Shown: piece after piece, positions 38,488 through 47,724 of the stretch
Position numbering within the stretch: position 1 is the first letter of the stretch
Layout of the letters: the number at the start of each line of letters is the position of its first letter
Origin: Petrosia ficiformis
Taxonomy: Eukaryota; Porifera; Demospongiae; Haplosclerida; Petrosiidae
Reading direction: 5' to 3'
DNA: 64,000 nt
Assembly (NCBI GenBank): GCA_947044365.1
Contig: OX345636.1
Coordinates: 17,223,115 to 17,287,114, forward strand
Program-made: the position numbers and the translations under genes
The notes under the pieces: model-generated
Told to the model about the DNA's origin: nothing
Database searches by the model: none
The model's input: the letters and a program-made list of their open reading frames with translations, nothing else

Positions 38488-38815
38488 GGTTTACTGAATA
38501 TATTACAGTCATTCTTTACCTGTAACTAGACCCATAGCAAGTGCTCCACCCAAACAATCCACAACTGTAAGAATAAGACTGTGAATAGTAGTATATCGTA
38601 GAAACACTGCTCACCCACGAGGTAGTGTAAGCTTCAGCAGTGTAGCACACACTGGAAGAATTATAAGGAAATATAGTATAAATGTTATAATTACTATTAT
38701 AGAATACTATATATATTATACATAGTAAAAAATAAGTTTTAAAATTATAATAATAAATGCAGTAATAATTTCTGCTATGAAATGATAGGCTATGAAGGAA
38801 TTATTATTATAATTA

Positions 38816-38867
<52 letters not shown>

Positions 38868-39001
38868 TATATAATTATATATATAATACATATTGTATAT
38901 AATATATTTTACCCATTTGACTGTTGTTGAGCATCAGTAAGATTACCAATGAGAGCCAGAATCAATAAAACAATAACTGCAGATCTTGCAGAATGCTTCA
39001 T
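17784..39001 (-). CDS. Gene B: intact EMI/EGF/CCP/Ig single-pass receptor with tyrosine-rich tail
   Basis: Nineteen minus-strand exons join with consistent phases: 38913-39001, 38520-38651, 38113-38213, 37637-37729, 35809-35931, 35143-35307, 31644-31766, 30664-30783, 29544-29669, 29013-29135, 27240-27617, 25398-26824, 25227-25341, 20358-23777, 20054-20263, 19786-19959, 19652-19710, 19491-19551, 17784-18238. The total is 7,494 nt, 2,497 residues, no stop. Order: signal peptide, EMI (about 32-107), seven EGF (109-398), two CCP (399-524), EGF (526-565), unrecognised ectodomain with coiled coil (566-1840), two Ig (about 1846-2025), cysteine repeats (2172-2306), transmembrane helix (about 2333-2360), 137-residue tail. 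It should be a plasma-membrane receptor. EMI plus EGF plus NPxY/YxxL resembles CED-1/Draper/MEGF10 engulfment receptors, but Ig, CCP and the large middle differ. Ligand unknown. Exon joins are read by eye. Confidence 0.9.
19786..20263 (-). CDS. Gene B exons 15-16: ephrin-receptor-like cysteine repeats
   Basis: Exons 20054-20263 and 19786-19959. They contain [45 protein letters not shown], and [18 protein letters not shown]. The C-x-x-C-P-x-(G/T)-x-Y-(Q/S) pattern is that of GCC2/GCC3 or ephrin-receptor-like repeats. A threonine run (TTTTTT) follows as a likely glycosylated stalk. Confidence 0.8.
20358..23777 (-). CDS. Gene B exon 14: giant exon with coiled coil, cysteine region and two Ig domains
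   Basis: 3,420 bp, phase-1 symmetric, open throughout. After a beta-rich start (about 23777-23150) comes a charged coiled-coil stretch (about 23130-22900; [21 protein letters not shown] heptads), a cysteine-rich patch ([14 protein letters not shown]), a second helical region and many N-glycosylation sites. A basic SSRKRQTVQ near 21945-21960 could be a proprotein-cleavage site. Then two Ig domains and a region of about 140 residues before CPNGYQV. Apart from Ig I recognise no family in the first 800 residues. Confidence 0.85.
20820..21360 (-). CDS. Gene B Ig domains 1 and 2 (within exon 14)
   Basis: Ig1 (about 21360-21110): GDTLELSC, a core tryptophan in LWRRNS, and GGNYSCSV. Ig2 (about 21100-20820): LNLACDA, GWRWFYR, and [11 protein letters not shown]. 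Both have the paired cysteines, core tryptophan and Y-x-C of I-set-like domains. Neither is separated by an intron. Confidence 0.8.
23891..24436. mobile_element. TTAA-targeting small transposon, copy 2
   Basis: Lies in gene B intron 13, bounded by TTAA and CCTTTAGAGCAC on the left and CTTCTAAGGG-TTAA on the right. Its interior is the reverse complement of the element at 7292-7833. No transposase frame. The short frames at 24099-24527 lie within it and are not genes. Confidence 0.6.
24440..25226. other. Remainder of gene B intron 13
   Basis: Non-coding. Parts (for example around 24600-24720) match the copy C intron near 56280-56400, showing duplicated intron sequence. Confidence 0.45.
25227..25341 (-). 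CDS. Gene B exon 13: short linker exon
   Basis: 115 bp, phase 0 to phase 1, encoding [17 protein letters not shown] and onward. It is cleanly spliced between exons 12 and 14; the same exon is at 56764-56878 in copy C. Confidence 0.75.
25398..26824 (-). CDS. Gene B exon 12: EGF module plus unrecognised ectodomain
   Basis: Begins with a non-calcium EGF ([18 protein letters not shown]), then about 430 residues I cannot assign. The segment is beta-rich in character with a cysteine cluster ([13 protein letters not shown]). A paralogue is fused and broken in copy A and disrupted in copy C. Confidence 0.8.
27240..27617 (-). CDS. Gene B exon 11: two CCP (sushi) modules
   Basis: A 378-bp phase-1 symmetric exon. 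First module: [31 protein letters not shown]. Second module: [22 protein letters not shown], ending WTNTTVC. Tryptophan and cysteine spacing fit CCP/sushi. The family commonly binds proteins or carbohydrates at cell surfaces. Confidence 0.85.
29013..37729 (-). CDS. Gene B exons 4-10: seven one-exon EGF modules
   Basis: One EGF module per exon: 37637-37729 (compact, [12 protein letters not shown]), 35809-35931, 35143-35307 (with a glycine/serine-rich insert after ECSEG), 31644-31766, 30664-30783, 29544-29669, 29013-29135. The last six begin with D-(I/L/H)-x-E-C and have an aromatic in the C-x-N-x(3-4)-G-(S/Y/G)-(Y/F) stretch, typical of calcium-binding EGF. All are phase-1 symmetric, so modules can be gained or lost without frame damage; copy A indeed lacks two of them. 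Confidence 0.85.
29765..29815. repeat. (TA)n microsatellite
   Basis: Alternating TA tract in gene B intron 8. Confidence 0.85.
31778..31812. repeat. (GT)n microsatellite
   Basis: GT tract in a gene B intron, homologous in position to 10285-10320 in copy A. Confidence 0.8.
32087..32532. mobile_element. MITE with CACTGTAAAAA termini, copy 1
   Basis: Long inverted repeats run inward from CACTGTAAAAATGA (32087) and TTTTTACAGTG (ending 32532). The arms continue through GGGTTAAAATAAC, TTACTGGAGTTTCA and TACAAAG, about 190 bp each side with a TA-rich centre. No coding capacity. A second member is at 62679-63097, and arm-like fragments occur near 50760-50830 and 56590-56640. Confidence 0.75.
32750..34620. 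repeat. Cluster of fold-back palindromic elements in (TA)n DNA
   Basis: In gene B intron 6, at least four distinct palindromes stand side by side: 32821-32952 (ACCATGGCTTC arms), 33421-33568 (GTACACTTAC arms), 33691-33788 (GTTATAACACCC arms) and 34189-34317 (CATGTTTCA arms, inner CTATATGCGTTATATAAACC). TIR-like pairs also bound 32970-33350 (AACAGAAACATCAAAG) and 33990-34165 (AATGAGATT). TA runs separate them. None shows coding capacity. Confidence 0.75.
34657..34947. mobile_element. MITE with AAACCGAAAAAG arms, copy 1
   Basis: Inverted repeat arms of about 90 bp: the left arm holds GAAAGAGTATGTA, AAAACCGAAAAAG and AGGAACAAGATTGGGAT; the right arm mirrors these. A related copy is at 40165-40455. 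A minus-strand frame at 34810-35010 overlaps it and is not a gene. Confidence 0.7.
36000..37600. other. Gene B intron 4, with long TA runs
   Basis: The non-coding intron between EGF exons 37637-37729 and 35809-35931. It holds (TA)n tracts at about 37095-37160 and 37170-37225. No exon-like segment is seen on either strand. Confidence 0.55.
38113..38651 (-). CDS. Gene B exons 2-3: EMI domain
   Basis: Exons 38520-38651 and 38113-38213. The first contains [12 protein letters not shown] and [12 protein letters not shown], the second [15 protein letters not shown]. Cysteine spacing and the closing CC-P-G-Y match EMI domains, which lie at the N-terminus of MEGF10, EMILIN and related secreted or receptor proteins and mediate protein-protein contacts. 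Confidence 0.85.
38813..38885. repeat. (TA)n microsatellites in gene B introns 1-2
   Basis: TA tract in intron 1; another lies at 38446-38480 in intron 2. Confidence 0.8.
38913..39001 (-). CDS. Gene B exon 1: start codon and signal peptide
   Basis: ATG at 39001. The encoded [19 protein letters not shown] has a basic start and a hydrophobic core typical of a cleavable signal peptide; cleavage is likely shortly after, near NLTDA. The exon ends in phase 2 at a GTAAAA donor. Confidence 0.85.
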
Positions 39002-39059
39002 CTTTGCTGCACAATAGTAAAATAACTTCAGTGTACGTATACACGATAATATATATAGC

Positions 39060-39560
39060 TAAGACACTCAAACAGGAAGTACACTTCAACCGCAACTTTG
39101 TGTGCGGCTTCTAATTATAAAGTGCAAGTCTGCATTCCAAGAAAAAAGGAAATTCATTATTGGGTAAGATAAGGATAATTTCTTCTTGTCAAAACACTTG
39201 ATACACAGTGTTACTGTTACTGTCAAGCAGTCTTTATTATAGAGTTATTTAGCAGCTTTGACAGTGATTCTTACTGTCAATTAGATAATATGAATGACTT
39301 GTATGTTTGATATAACTATATATAATTATGATTATAAAAATGAAACTCATACAAATTGCTTAAAATAATAAATCAGTTTTTCAAGTGAATTTATGTTATA
39401 TATATAATTATAATTAGGCCCTACAGTGTTAACATCTGGATAAATAGTATAAATATTATTTATTTTACTCTACACCATAATTATATTTACATATATTCTG
39501 TTATTTATGGAGATGGTCAAAAGTAATTCAAATTTACATGACTAGTGAAGAGTGATGATG
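39060..39560 (-). promoter_or_regulatory. Gene B upstream region, conserved with copy A
   Basis: Immediately upstream of the ATG at 39001. It shares CAGGAAGTACACTTC (39073-39087) and several further blocks with 14925-15200. GGAAGT is compatible with ETS-family binding. No TATA box is convincing in this AT-rich context. The transcription start is not determinable by eye. Confidence 0.4.
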
Positions 39561-40164
39561 AAGTCAAGTCATTGTCAAAAATTATCTGTCAAAAATAACT
39601 AGTGAAGAGTGATCAGAAGTCAGGTTATTGTCAAACATTATTGCTGTTTATAAAATTATGCACATGTTAGCTTTCACTTTTGATACAGCTGCTGGGTGTA
39701 TAATTTCGTAGTCCCTAAAATAACTTACTTTAAGCTAAAACGCTAGTATTAAAAGTATTTTAGCTATAGTATTAAATCTTCAGATTGCCAAACCTAAATT
39801 ATGTAATATTGGAAGCTTAATACAACATACAATATATATAATTATGCAATTATGCTATTTTTTAGGTTGATGGCTAGCATAACAAAAACATCTTTTTGGC
39901 ACTGTAATTTCCCTTCAGTTAGCATGTTTAAATATCAATCTCATAATTGATGTTTACTCAACACTCACTGTTGGGACTCAGGCAAGCTACCTGCTACACT
40001 CAGGATAGACAGCACATAGTCAACAGAGTTGTTATTTCAATACTGTTGTGACCACAAGCTTATCATAACATTTGTAATGCAATATTTCATAATATATAAC
40101 CATTTTGGGATTCCAATAGTGATTATATGAAAGGTTGCTTTTTCCAAATATCAAGTGCAATATC

Positions 40165-40455
40165 GAAAATGAAAACCGAAAAAGCACAAGAACAACATTG
40201 AAATCGTTACCTCATTGACAGCAAAAGTAAACACCAGTTTCACATAACAGTCCTATACATAAGTATAGTTTTTAAGTGTTTTACTTTTACTCTAGCCATA
40301 TTAATATATACTCATGTATGGTTAGTATGTAGAAGTGGTGTTTAAGTTTGTTGCCAAGGTACTATCCCAATCTTGTTCCTGCACTTTTTCGGTTTTCATA
40401 TCTCTGCATCCTCTTTAATTTTTTAAAATGTTTTTATTATTCTTTATACATTATT
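40165..40455. mobile_element. MITE with AAACCGAAAAAG arms, copy 2
   Basis: Left arm GAAAACCGAAAAAGCACA near 40171-40190; right arm CCCAATCTTGTTCCTG and TTTTTCGGTTTTCAT near 40367-40401. The internal sequence is related to 34657-34947. The left outer part is shorter than in copy 1. Confidence 0.65.
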
Positions 40456-41191
40456 TTGCTTGATTTCCACCTAAATATCTTAATTATGATTATGTTATAG
40501 TGAATTTTAATATGAATTTATTTTGCACATTCTCTTATTATAGTATAATGCAGGCAAGCAAATACATATAACAGGGTTTCAGCTGATTGAATAAATACTA
40601 TTTAGCACATACATAAACCAAGTCTGTCTATCTCTCATACCTATGTTTGTTGTTTTGGCACCTACCATAAACACATGGGTTAAAAACTAAAAGTATACAC
40701 TAGTATTAAAACTGCATCAACTATAGAATGTATATTTTGCTGTAAGGGGAAAATGAGTCAGAAGAAATTTGTGTTAGAATTTACTATAGCAACATAATGA
40801 AGCAAACACATATAAACATGGTTTTTACAAATTGAACAAATAATAAAATGCCATTTAGTAAATACATAAACCAGATTCATATGCAAATCCCATATCACAT
40901 ATTCATGGGCCAGTGTTCAAATCAAAGAAAGGAACTGAATCAGCTTCATGTAACAAAGCTGTCTGCAATATTGAATGTAAATCAAATGTTTAATAAAATA
41001 CTTCACACAACCACTAGCAAAAATGAAGTACAGGCTTCCATTAAGAAAGAACATGTAACCATTGACAAAAGATATATACATTCAACAAGATAAGGTTAGT
41101 AACCAAGTATATAAGTCTTATTAACTTGTTTACATGAGGTCACAAATATTTACAGTAATTTACACCAATCACAATAACTAAAAAGATAAAT

Positions 41192-41516
41192 AACAGTGGT
41201 GTAACTGAACCTGGGCCCACACTAGCTGAGACCTTAGCAATACAATTTTTGTTTTAAAATAATAATTATTTTAACAATTTTTTTAATACACACACTTATT
41301 CTGTCATCTCAATTCATGATCAGTGCTTGTACACCACTTTTGAGCACTCTTTCCACCAGTGTAATATAACAGAAATAAAGCCACAAGTCGGGTCCAGCCA
41401 TAAATTTCCCCTCATTTGGTCTATTTAACTCTGAAAAACCCTTCAGCTTCTGGGGGCTTTACCATTCTCAATTTGTTGGCCCTGCCATCACTAAACACTC
41501 AGTTATGCCACTGGTC
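41192..41516. mobile_element. Small inverted-repeat element with CAGTGGYRTAACTGA ends
   Basis: Left end CAGTGGTGTAACTGA (41192) and right end TCAGTTATGCCACTGG (ending about 41515) are inverted repeats with two differences. The interior includes the segment (41290-41390) shared with 16680-16790 in opposite orientation. No coding capacity. Confidence 0.55.
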
Positions 41517-41519
41517 AAT

Positions 41520-42500
41520 ACAATACATGACCTGGTCCTAAAGACTTAAATAAGCATGACCTTGGGCAAAACACAAAAATGCAAAATAATGAACAAAGTA
41601 AACTTATTTATATGATTTCAGTTGCATGTACATAGTTGAAAGTCCATTTCAGGGTACAATTTGATCCATACTCACAAAAATAAGTTTACGTCTGGTTTAT
41701 CCACTGGCCATACTAGTACAGATTTTTCGGTCAATTCTCTAGAATGCATGAGTAAATTTACCTATTCCAATCATTCAAGATTCAGTCACTAATTCCAGTT
41801 TATAGTTTATAATCATCAATATCAAATTATAATAGTTGACAAAGCATTTTCTGTAGGAATTCGATGAAATGGTGTGATTCATGAGTATACATGTGTGGTT
41901 TAGTATGATTGGCAAACAGTAGATCATGTTTAGGAATCACTGATTAAGGCGTTTTACATGTATTGAAGTTCTCAGTAAGTTGATCAGACTTTCTACATTG
42001 CAGTAAGTTGACAAATTGATTGTATGTGATAAGACAAAAGATTGGTACCTCCATCTCATAGTAATACCTTGGAACTCCATGTCAACAAATAATGTGATCG
42101 ACCGGTAACTTGGCAACTGTTTCACTATAATCATATAGAGTAAGCGACCAATAATCGGACGAACCCATTTTCAGACAGTAGTATTTCTTTAGGACTATGT
42201 GCTAGCCGTCTGAAACTTCACAGCATAGTAGTGTCGTCTTAGTCCTATTTGCTTGCCAAATGAGAGCTTCGAATGTCCACTTATTAAAAAGTTATGTGAT
42301 GCTAAACGAGCTGTCCGAAAACCGCATATTTCAGACAAATTTCTCAATCTCCGGACGATGCTTAAACAACAAAGAATGAAAAGAGGAATCTCGAAATTAC
42401 TTTGCTATGATTGTATCTCTATTGTTTATTCAAGGAATCTTTAGGTCTTTGTTTATGAAAGTCAGCATCACTTCACAGAAAAAAAAATACTCGAGAGTTG
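41520..42500. other. Spacer left of the composite transposon
   Basis: A plus-strand frame at 42253-42444 is not recognisable. The stretch at 42136-42480 is less AT-rich than its surroundings and contains several CGGACR words reminiscent of the neighbouring inverted repeat, but no second copy is visible. Confidence 0.35.
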
Positions 42501-42660
42501 ACAGTGTAATTGAAGTCCGGACATATCCGGATACTTCCGTTTATTGGAAATTAGAACAAGAAATAATACCACACTCCCTTAATTAAAACAAACAAAAAAA
42601 AAGACTTAAAAAACATTCAACATTGTTTCATTACATCAACAAAAAACTGTAACAGTTGAT

Positions 42661-44092
42661 TCATACTGTTTTGCTTCCACGGGCTGGTGGAGTAAACTCC
42701 AGTGGTTTACTCACTATTTCAAGTCCTCTACCTTGACAAATGGAACAGGTCCAACTTTCAGGAATAACTCTATTGATGCCAGTACAAGAAAAATGGAACC
42801 ATTTCTTACAGTGGTCACAAGATATCATGTTTAAATCATACATTTCTGGCATGTTGCAGAAACAGTATCTTTTAATTTCAATAACTTTAGATTTGGACAG
42901 AGGAACTTGTTTATGAGTTGAAGGAAATCTTTTTAGGACACCATAGGTTAGACACTTGTGTAAGTGTTTACGCATTTTATCCTGATCAAAATGTATTGGC
43001 ATCCGACCTTCGCATATTTCAAATGCAAAGGCAATTGAAAATAATCCACAGTCTAACATGCCACTTTGTTGTTGCACACCCATTTTGTGAATTTTCAATA
43101 TGGCAGAATCATCTCGAAATATTGCAGCAATCTGTAAAATCAGGTCACGTCCTAGTGTCATTGAACTGGCAAGACTATCTAGAAGATCAATCCTGCCAGC
43201 TTCTTCAGTAGAAGACACACACACCCAATGATGAGATGAACCTGAGAATGAGTTTGATAACTGAAATTAACGGAAATGAATATTCAGTTACAGTACACAC
43301 TCATAATTAAGGTGTGGTTAGTGGTGAACAAGTATAACTTTTGAATGCTAATGAAAATCTCCATATTTACAAGTACATGTACACATGACTACATGTACTC
43401 TATGTCATCTCAGCATCAAAAGCAACCTGCTTCTAATAATGGCAGGTAACACTCACAATGTCTCACATACAAAAATTGAAGTAATCCTCTGCCTAAATGA
43501 ATTAATCATCTGTTATTCAGTCATTTACATGTATATACATGCTAACTAAATGTACATGGCTAGTAGAAATTAATTGCTGGTTGTAAGGATGCATTAACAG
43601 ATAAAATTATAATTATCATTTGTATGTTCAGTTTACAGTCCAATACTCAAAATATCATGTTGAGCATACACATGCATTCTGTACTGAGTGTACTATTTCG
43701 ATTATAATTGGCTGCAAAGCAAGAGGATTTCAATAAATCTGAGCAGAGTGCCCCACCCTGATCCAGCATAAATATAACTATTATGTCAATCAAAAAAAAA
43801 ACATTTCCTTTTTTCGGACATACATGACATTGCTAGTCATTATTATAACATCAATTAGCTTTACCTGTGTGTAAAATCTGAACACCTTTATTAATAGGTG
43901 AGAACTTGAGATAAGTACTTAGAGTAGTGTCTTGAAAACCTTTAAGATGTTGAAATTGTTTAGCCAAAAGTAGTTGAGCTGCATTGATTATTGAGGAATT
44001 CAATTCTCTTCCTGAGGTCAATATATCACTATCAGCTGTAGTCAGCTTAAGCTTCTCATTCCACCACTTTGAAACAACCACTTCACAGTCAT
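42661..44092 (-). CDS. Ulp1/SENP-like cysteine protease domain fused to a PHD finger
   Basis: Exons 43865-44092 and 42661-43241 (acceptor TTCTCAG before 43241 keeps the phase). The protein reads WWNEKLKLTTADSDIL, NAAQLLLAKQFQHLKGFQ, GVQILHTGSSHHWVCVSS, LLDSLASS, GVQQQSGMLDCGLFSIAFAF: the His (HHW), Asp (LDS), Gln (QQQSG) and Cys (DCG) arrangement of C48 Ulp1-type peptidases. The C-terminus has a C4HC3 PHD finger (CFCN, CDHCKKWFHFSC, WTCSIC). The reading frame is undamaged, unlike the transposase. It could act as a SUMO/ubiquitin-like protease or a targeting module; a 5' start independent of the transposase is not evident. Ends SKTV-stop at 42661. Confidence 0.8.
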
Positions 44093-44689
44093 CTATTAAA
44101 ACAAATACTGCAATAATGCACCCTTGCCACATTTACACATTTTTCTCAATTTACAAACATGCACACAATTAAAATTATATAAACATTTGCAGACAAAATG
44201 TAATAATTAATATGGCATATATTTCACTCTGTATTGTTCCTGAGGCCTCCTGGTATAATAAGACATCAGAGAAGCAAGTAGTACATAATTAATTAAGCTT
44301 GAAAATAACATGACATCCAATAAGTGACTGATGATATAGAAAATCTTAGATCCAGTTGATTTTCCAGCAAAAGTACATACTAGGTTTAAACAAGTAAGTT
44401 TCCATGATTTACATGTGTAATTGTTACCACATCTTCTCAAGGTCAGGAAAATATTACTGTGCATGAGTTGTAAAAATTCCCATATCCTTATGACCAAAAT
44501 GTTTTTAGCAACAGCCAATTGTTATTTTTCGTCCTTGCACTTGTATGATTTGAGTATGAATACATGTAGCTCTTAAAAAGTATTAATGCTCATAGTATAC
44601 AGAGACAATTAAACAGTGGTAAGGTATACTTCTTACAGTATACAATTTACTGACACAAACAATGACAGTTTCAAACAGTGACTACTAAC

Positions 44690-45860
44690 CAGCGATTGTA
44701 GACAACTTTACAATCTTTTCTTTAACTTGAGGCTGTTTGTCACACACTAATAATAATAACAGTTATTAATAATTCAATCACAACCATCTCACTTACCAGG
44801 TTCTTTTAATTCTTTTCTTCTACGAGTGACTATAGATGACTTTACTATGTTCCCTTTAACTTGAGGTTCTTTGTCACAACCTAATAATAATAACACATAT
44901 TAATACTTCAAATGTGAGTACTTTCACTTACCAGGTTCTTTTAAATCTTTTCTTCCACTAGTAACTACAGATGATTTTAATATGTTCCCTTTAACTCGAG
45001 GTTCTTTGTCAAACAAAAACAGGTATTAATAATTCAAATTCAAATTCAAATCATATCACTTACCAGGTTCTTTTAAATCTTTTCTTCCACGAGTGACTAT
45101 AGACGACTTTACTATGCTCCCTCTAACTTGAGGTTCTTTGTCACACCCTAATAATACTAACAAAAATTAATACTTTAAATTTCAACACTGTCACTTACCA
45201 GGTTCTTTTAAATCTTGTCTTCCACGAGTAATTATAGACGACTTTACTATGTTCCCTTTAACTTGAGGTTCTTTGTCACAACCTAATAATAATAACACAT
45301 ATTAATACTCAAATTTGAGTACTTTCACTTACCAGGTTCTTTTAAATCTTGTCTTCTACGAGTAATTATAGACGACTTTATTATGTTCCCTTTAACTTGA
45401 GGTTCTTTGTCACAACCTAATAATAATAACACATATTAATACTTCAAATTTGAGTACTTTCACTTACCAGGTTCTTTTAAATCTTTTCTTCCACGAGTAA
45501 TTATAGACGACTTTACTATGTTCCCTTTACCTTGAAGTTCTTTGTCATACCCTAATTAAGTTATTAGAATTTGAAGTACATGTATTAATATATCATTATT
45601 AATAACACATAGTAATACTTCAAATTCCAATACTGTATCTTACAAGGTTCTTTTAAATCTTTTCTTCCATCATTAACCATAGGCAACTTTACAGTGTTCC
45701 CTTTCTCTTCAACAAGTGGTTCTTTGTCATATTAATAATAACATAATATAATTCAAATTCCAATTATCTCACTTACTAGGCTCTTTTAAATCTTTTCTTC
45801 CACGAGTAATTATAGACGACTTTACTATGTTCCCATTAACCTGAGGTTCTTTATTACACA
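44690..45860 (-). repeat. Tandem array of 84-bp phase-1 exons (about 135-bp period)
   Basis: Nine units of about 134-135 bp, each with an exon, AG acceptor (TTATTAG) and GTAAGTGA-like donor. Full exons: 45777-45860, 45468-45551, 45333-45416, 45199-45282, 45064-45147, 44797-44880. The last, 44690-44746, is 57 bp. Units near 45644-45730 and 44932-45010 have lost the AG acceptor. Each full exon encodes 28 residues of the form CDKEPQVKGNIVKSS-IVTRGRKDLKEP, starts and ends in phase 1, and joins in frame to the transposase exon and to the protease exon. Confidence 0.85.
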
Positions 45861-45911
45861 CTAATAATAATAACTCATATTAATACTTAAAATTCCAACA
45901 GTCTCACTTAC

Positions 45912-47724
45912 CAGGTTCTTTACACAACTTATCCTTCATTCTTTGTTTTTCTTTCTCATATTCCCTTTTTTGGGCATTTTCTTCTCTTAATCTTTTCCGC
46001 TCTTCCTTCTTCATTGCTTCTTCTTCCTTCTTTTCTTCCCTCATTCTTCTCCTTTCTTCTTTCTGAAATGTTTCTTCCTGCTTTTTCTTAGCATTTTCTT
46101 CCTTCATTCTTTTTCACTCCTCTTTCTTCCATGCTTCTTCTTCCTTTTTCTTTTCACGCTCTTCAAGTATTTGTAAACTTTCTATACTAGTTAAAACCTT
46201 ACCTGGGCATTTAGTATGCTTGGTAGGCAGTTGACTTGGAGGTGTAGGAATAACAAAAAACTTGCTTATGCTAGTACAATTACGAAATGGCATAATAAAC
46301 TGATCTTCGCTACGACTATCATCCGAAGTTTCAAGAAAAGTTTCTTCTAAAACAGATGAGCTTTGATGTGATAAAGGACTGTCAGGAACTGGATAATGCT
46401 TTGAGGGTTTTGGACTATACAGTGGAATGTAGGCTAGTCCAGATGTTTTAACTACATTCTCTGGCTGAAAATGCATGTATGTAGTGTCTTCTTGTATTGG
46501 AATTTGAACTATTGTTCTGTCAAAAGGACAGACACCAGTAGTTTTAAAACCAGCTGCAATGTTCTTCATTGTCATTGATTTATACCAGGCCTCAGAAAAG
46601 AGGTAACAAAAATCGTAACGCGTTACACATCTTCCAGGGTTTTTTACTATAAAATTATGACAGGCTTCTTTCCAGGAATACTTAAGGGGAGAAAATGGTC
46701 CTTTATCAAGAGGCTGGGTGAGATGTGTAGTATTTGGTGGAAGTGCAAATATAATAATTTTTTGTGCAGCAGCAGTACGAATCACTTCAGGACAGTAATG
46801 ACTAGAATGACCATCTAATAATAGTAAAAATGGACGTGATGAAGGAGCATAGGGTAAGAAGTGATTAAAAAACTAGTCAGAAAAGAGAGACCTGTCAATC
46901 CACCCCTTCCTGGATAAACCATAAAGGGTTCCTGGTACTTCCCCAATGGTCAATTGAGGGTTAAGAGTCTTTCTGTCAAAGATAACAAACGGTGGAATTG
47001 CATATCCAGCTGCATTAGCACAAACTAATACTGTAATTTGTGATTTAGTATCACTTGTCAAATGAGAAGGTTGTTTCAATCCTTTTTTAGAAATAACTTT
47101 AGGTGCTTTTGGACTAAGTGGAAAGCCTGTTTCATCACAATTAAAGATGTTACTAGGTTGGTTAAAAATACCATTGGCTTCAAGTGTCTCCTGTAGCATA
47201 TCAAAGTAGTTTTCTAACATGGTATAGTCTGTTGCCATTGCTCTTGCCAATGATAATGGTACTGCTGTTCGTAAAGTTAAAGACGGATGCCTTATACAGA
47301 ATCTTTCCCACCAACCATTTGAGACAATAGTATCAATACCTTTGGAATTTAAAATTTGCTGCACAAGGCTTAGTACATGCTTACGAGTGTATGGATATCC
47401 TATTGTAGCACTCTTGTCTAGAAAACTGACCAATTCTTCCTCTTCTTCAATAGTAAGGTAAGGTTTGGGGCCAGACTTTGATCCCATTTGATGCTTTCCC
47501 ACATAATGATCATGTAGAGTTGAACGTGGGACACCATACATCTCAGATACCTGCCTTAGTGATTTCCCTTGTTCAACAGCAATAACTGCCTTCTCCAAAC
47601 ATATCTGCTCATACTTTCTATAGTTTCCACGGCTGTTTGGTGTAGGGTTAAGGGTGGGAGTAGGAGTGGTAGATCGAGAATGAATGATCCGTTGATGCAG
47701 TGAAGGATAGCCATATGCATACAT
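45912..47724 (-). pseudogene. Pogo/Tigger-like DDE transposase exon, two in-frame stops
   Basis: One long exon from ATG at 47724. A psq-type helix-turn-helix (KAVIAVEQGKSLRQVSEMYG, then VPRSTLHDH) is followed by a CENP-B-type HTH (GWWERFCIRHPSLTLR) and a DDE core: FNCDETGFPL, LLLLDGHSSHY, and TQPLDKGPFSPLK supply the three acidic positions. After an 'EDTTYMHFQPE' region comes a highly charged coiled coil (KEEERRRMREEKKEEE-like). A TAG at 46873-46875 replaces what should be W in the DDE domain, and a TGA at 46114-46116 interrupts the coil. The frame otherwise stays open to the GTAAG donor at 45912. DNA-binding cut-and-paste transposase of the Tc1/mariner superfamily; inactive unless the stops are read through. 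Confidence 0.85.

Noticed and set aside
40848..41093. Plus-strand 81-codon frame
   Set aside because: No recognisable motif, no splice partners, and lies in AT-rich spacer DNA where frames of this length occur by chance.
42253..42444. Plus-strand 63-codon frame next to the transposon
   Set aside because: The surrounding base composition is slightly unusual, but no family or splice context is recognisable.
42661..44092. Independent host SENP/Ulp1 gene unrelated to the transposon
   Set aside because: Not fully excluded, but the module lies inside the inverted repeats, on the same strand, with phase-compatible splicing to the transposase and no evident start or promoter of its own.
44690..45860. 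CRISPR-like regular array
   Set aside because: Both the exon and the intervening sequence repeat; units have splice sites and coding content, and the genome is eukaryotic. It is an exon tandem duplication.
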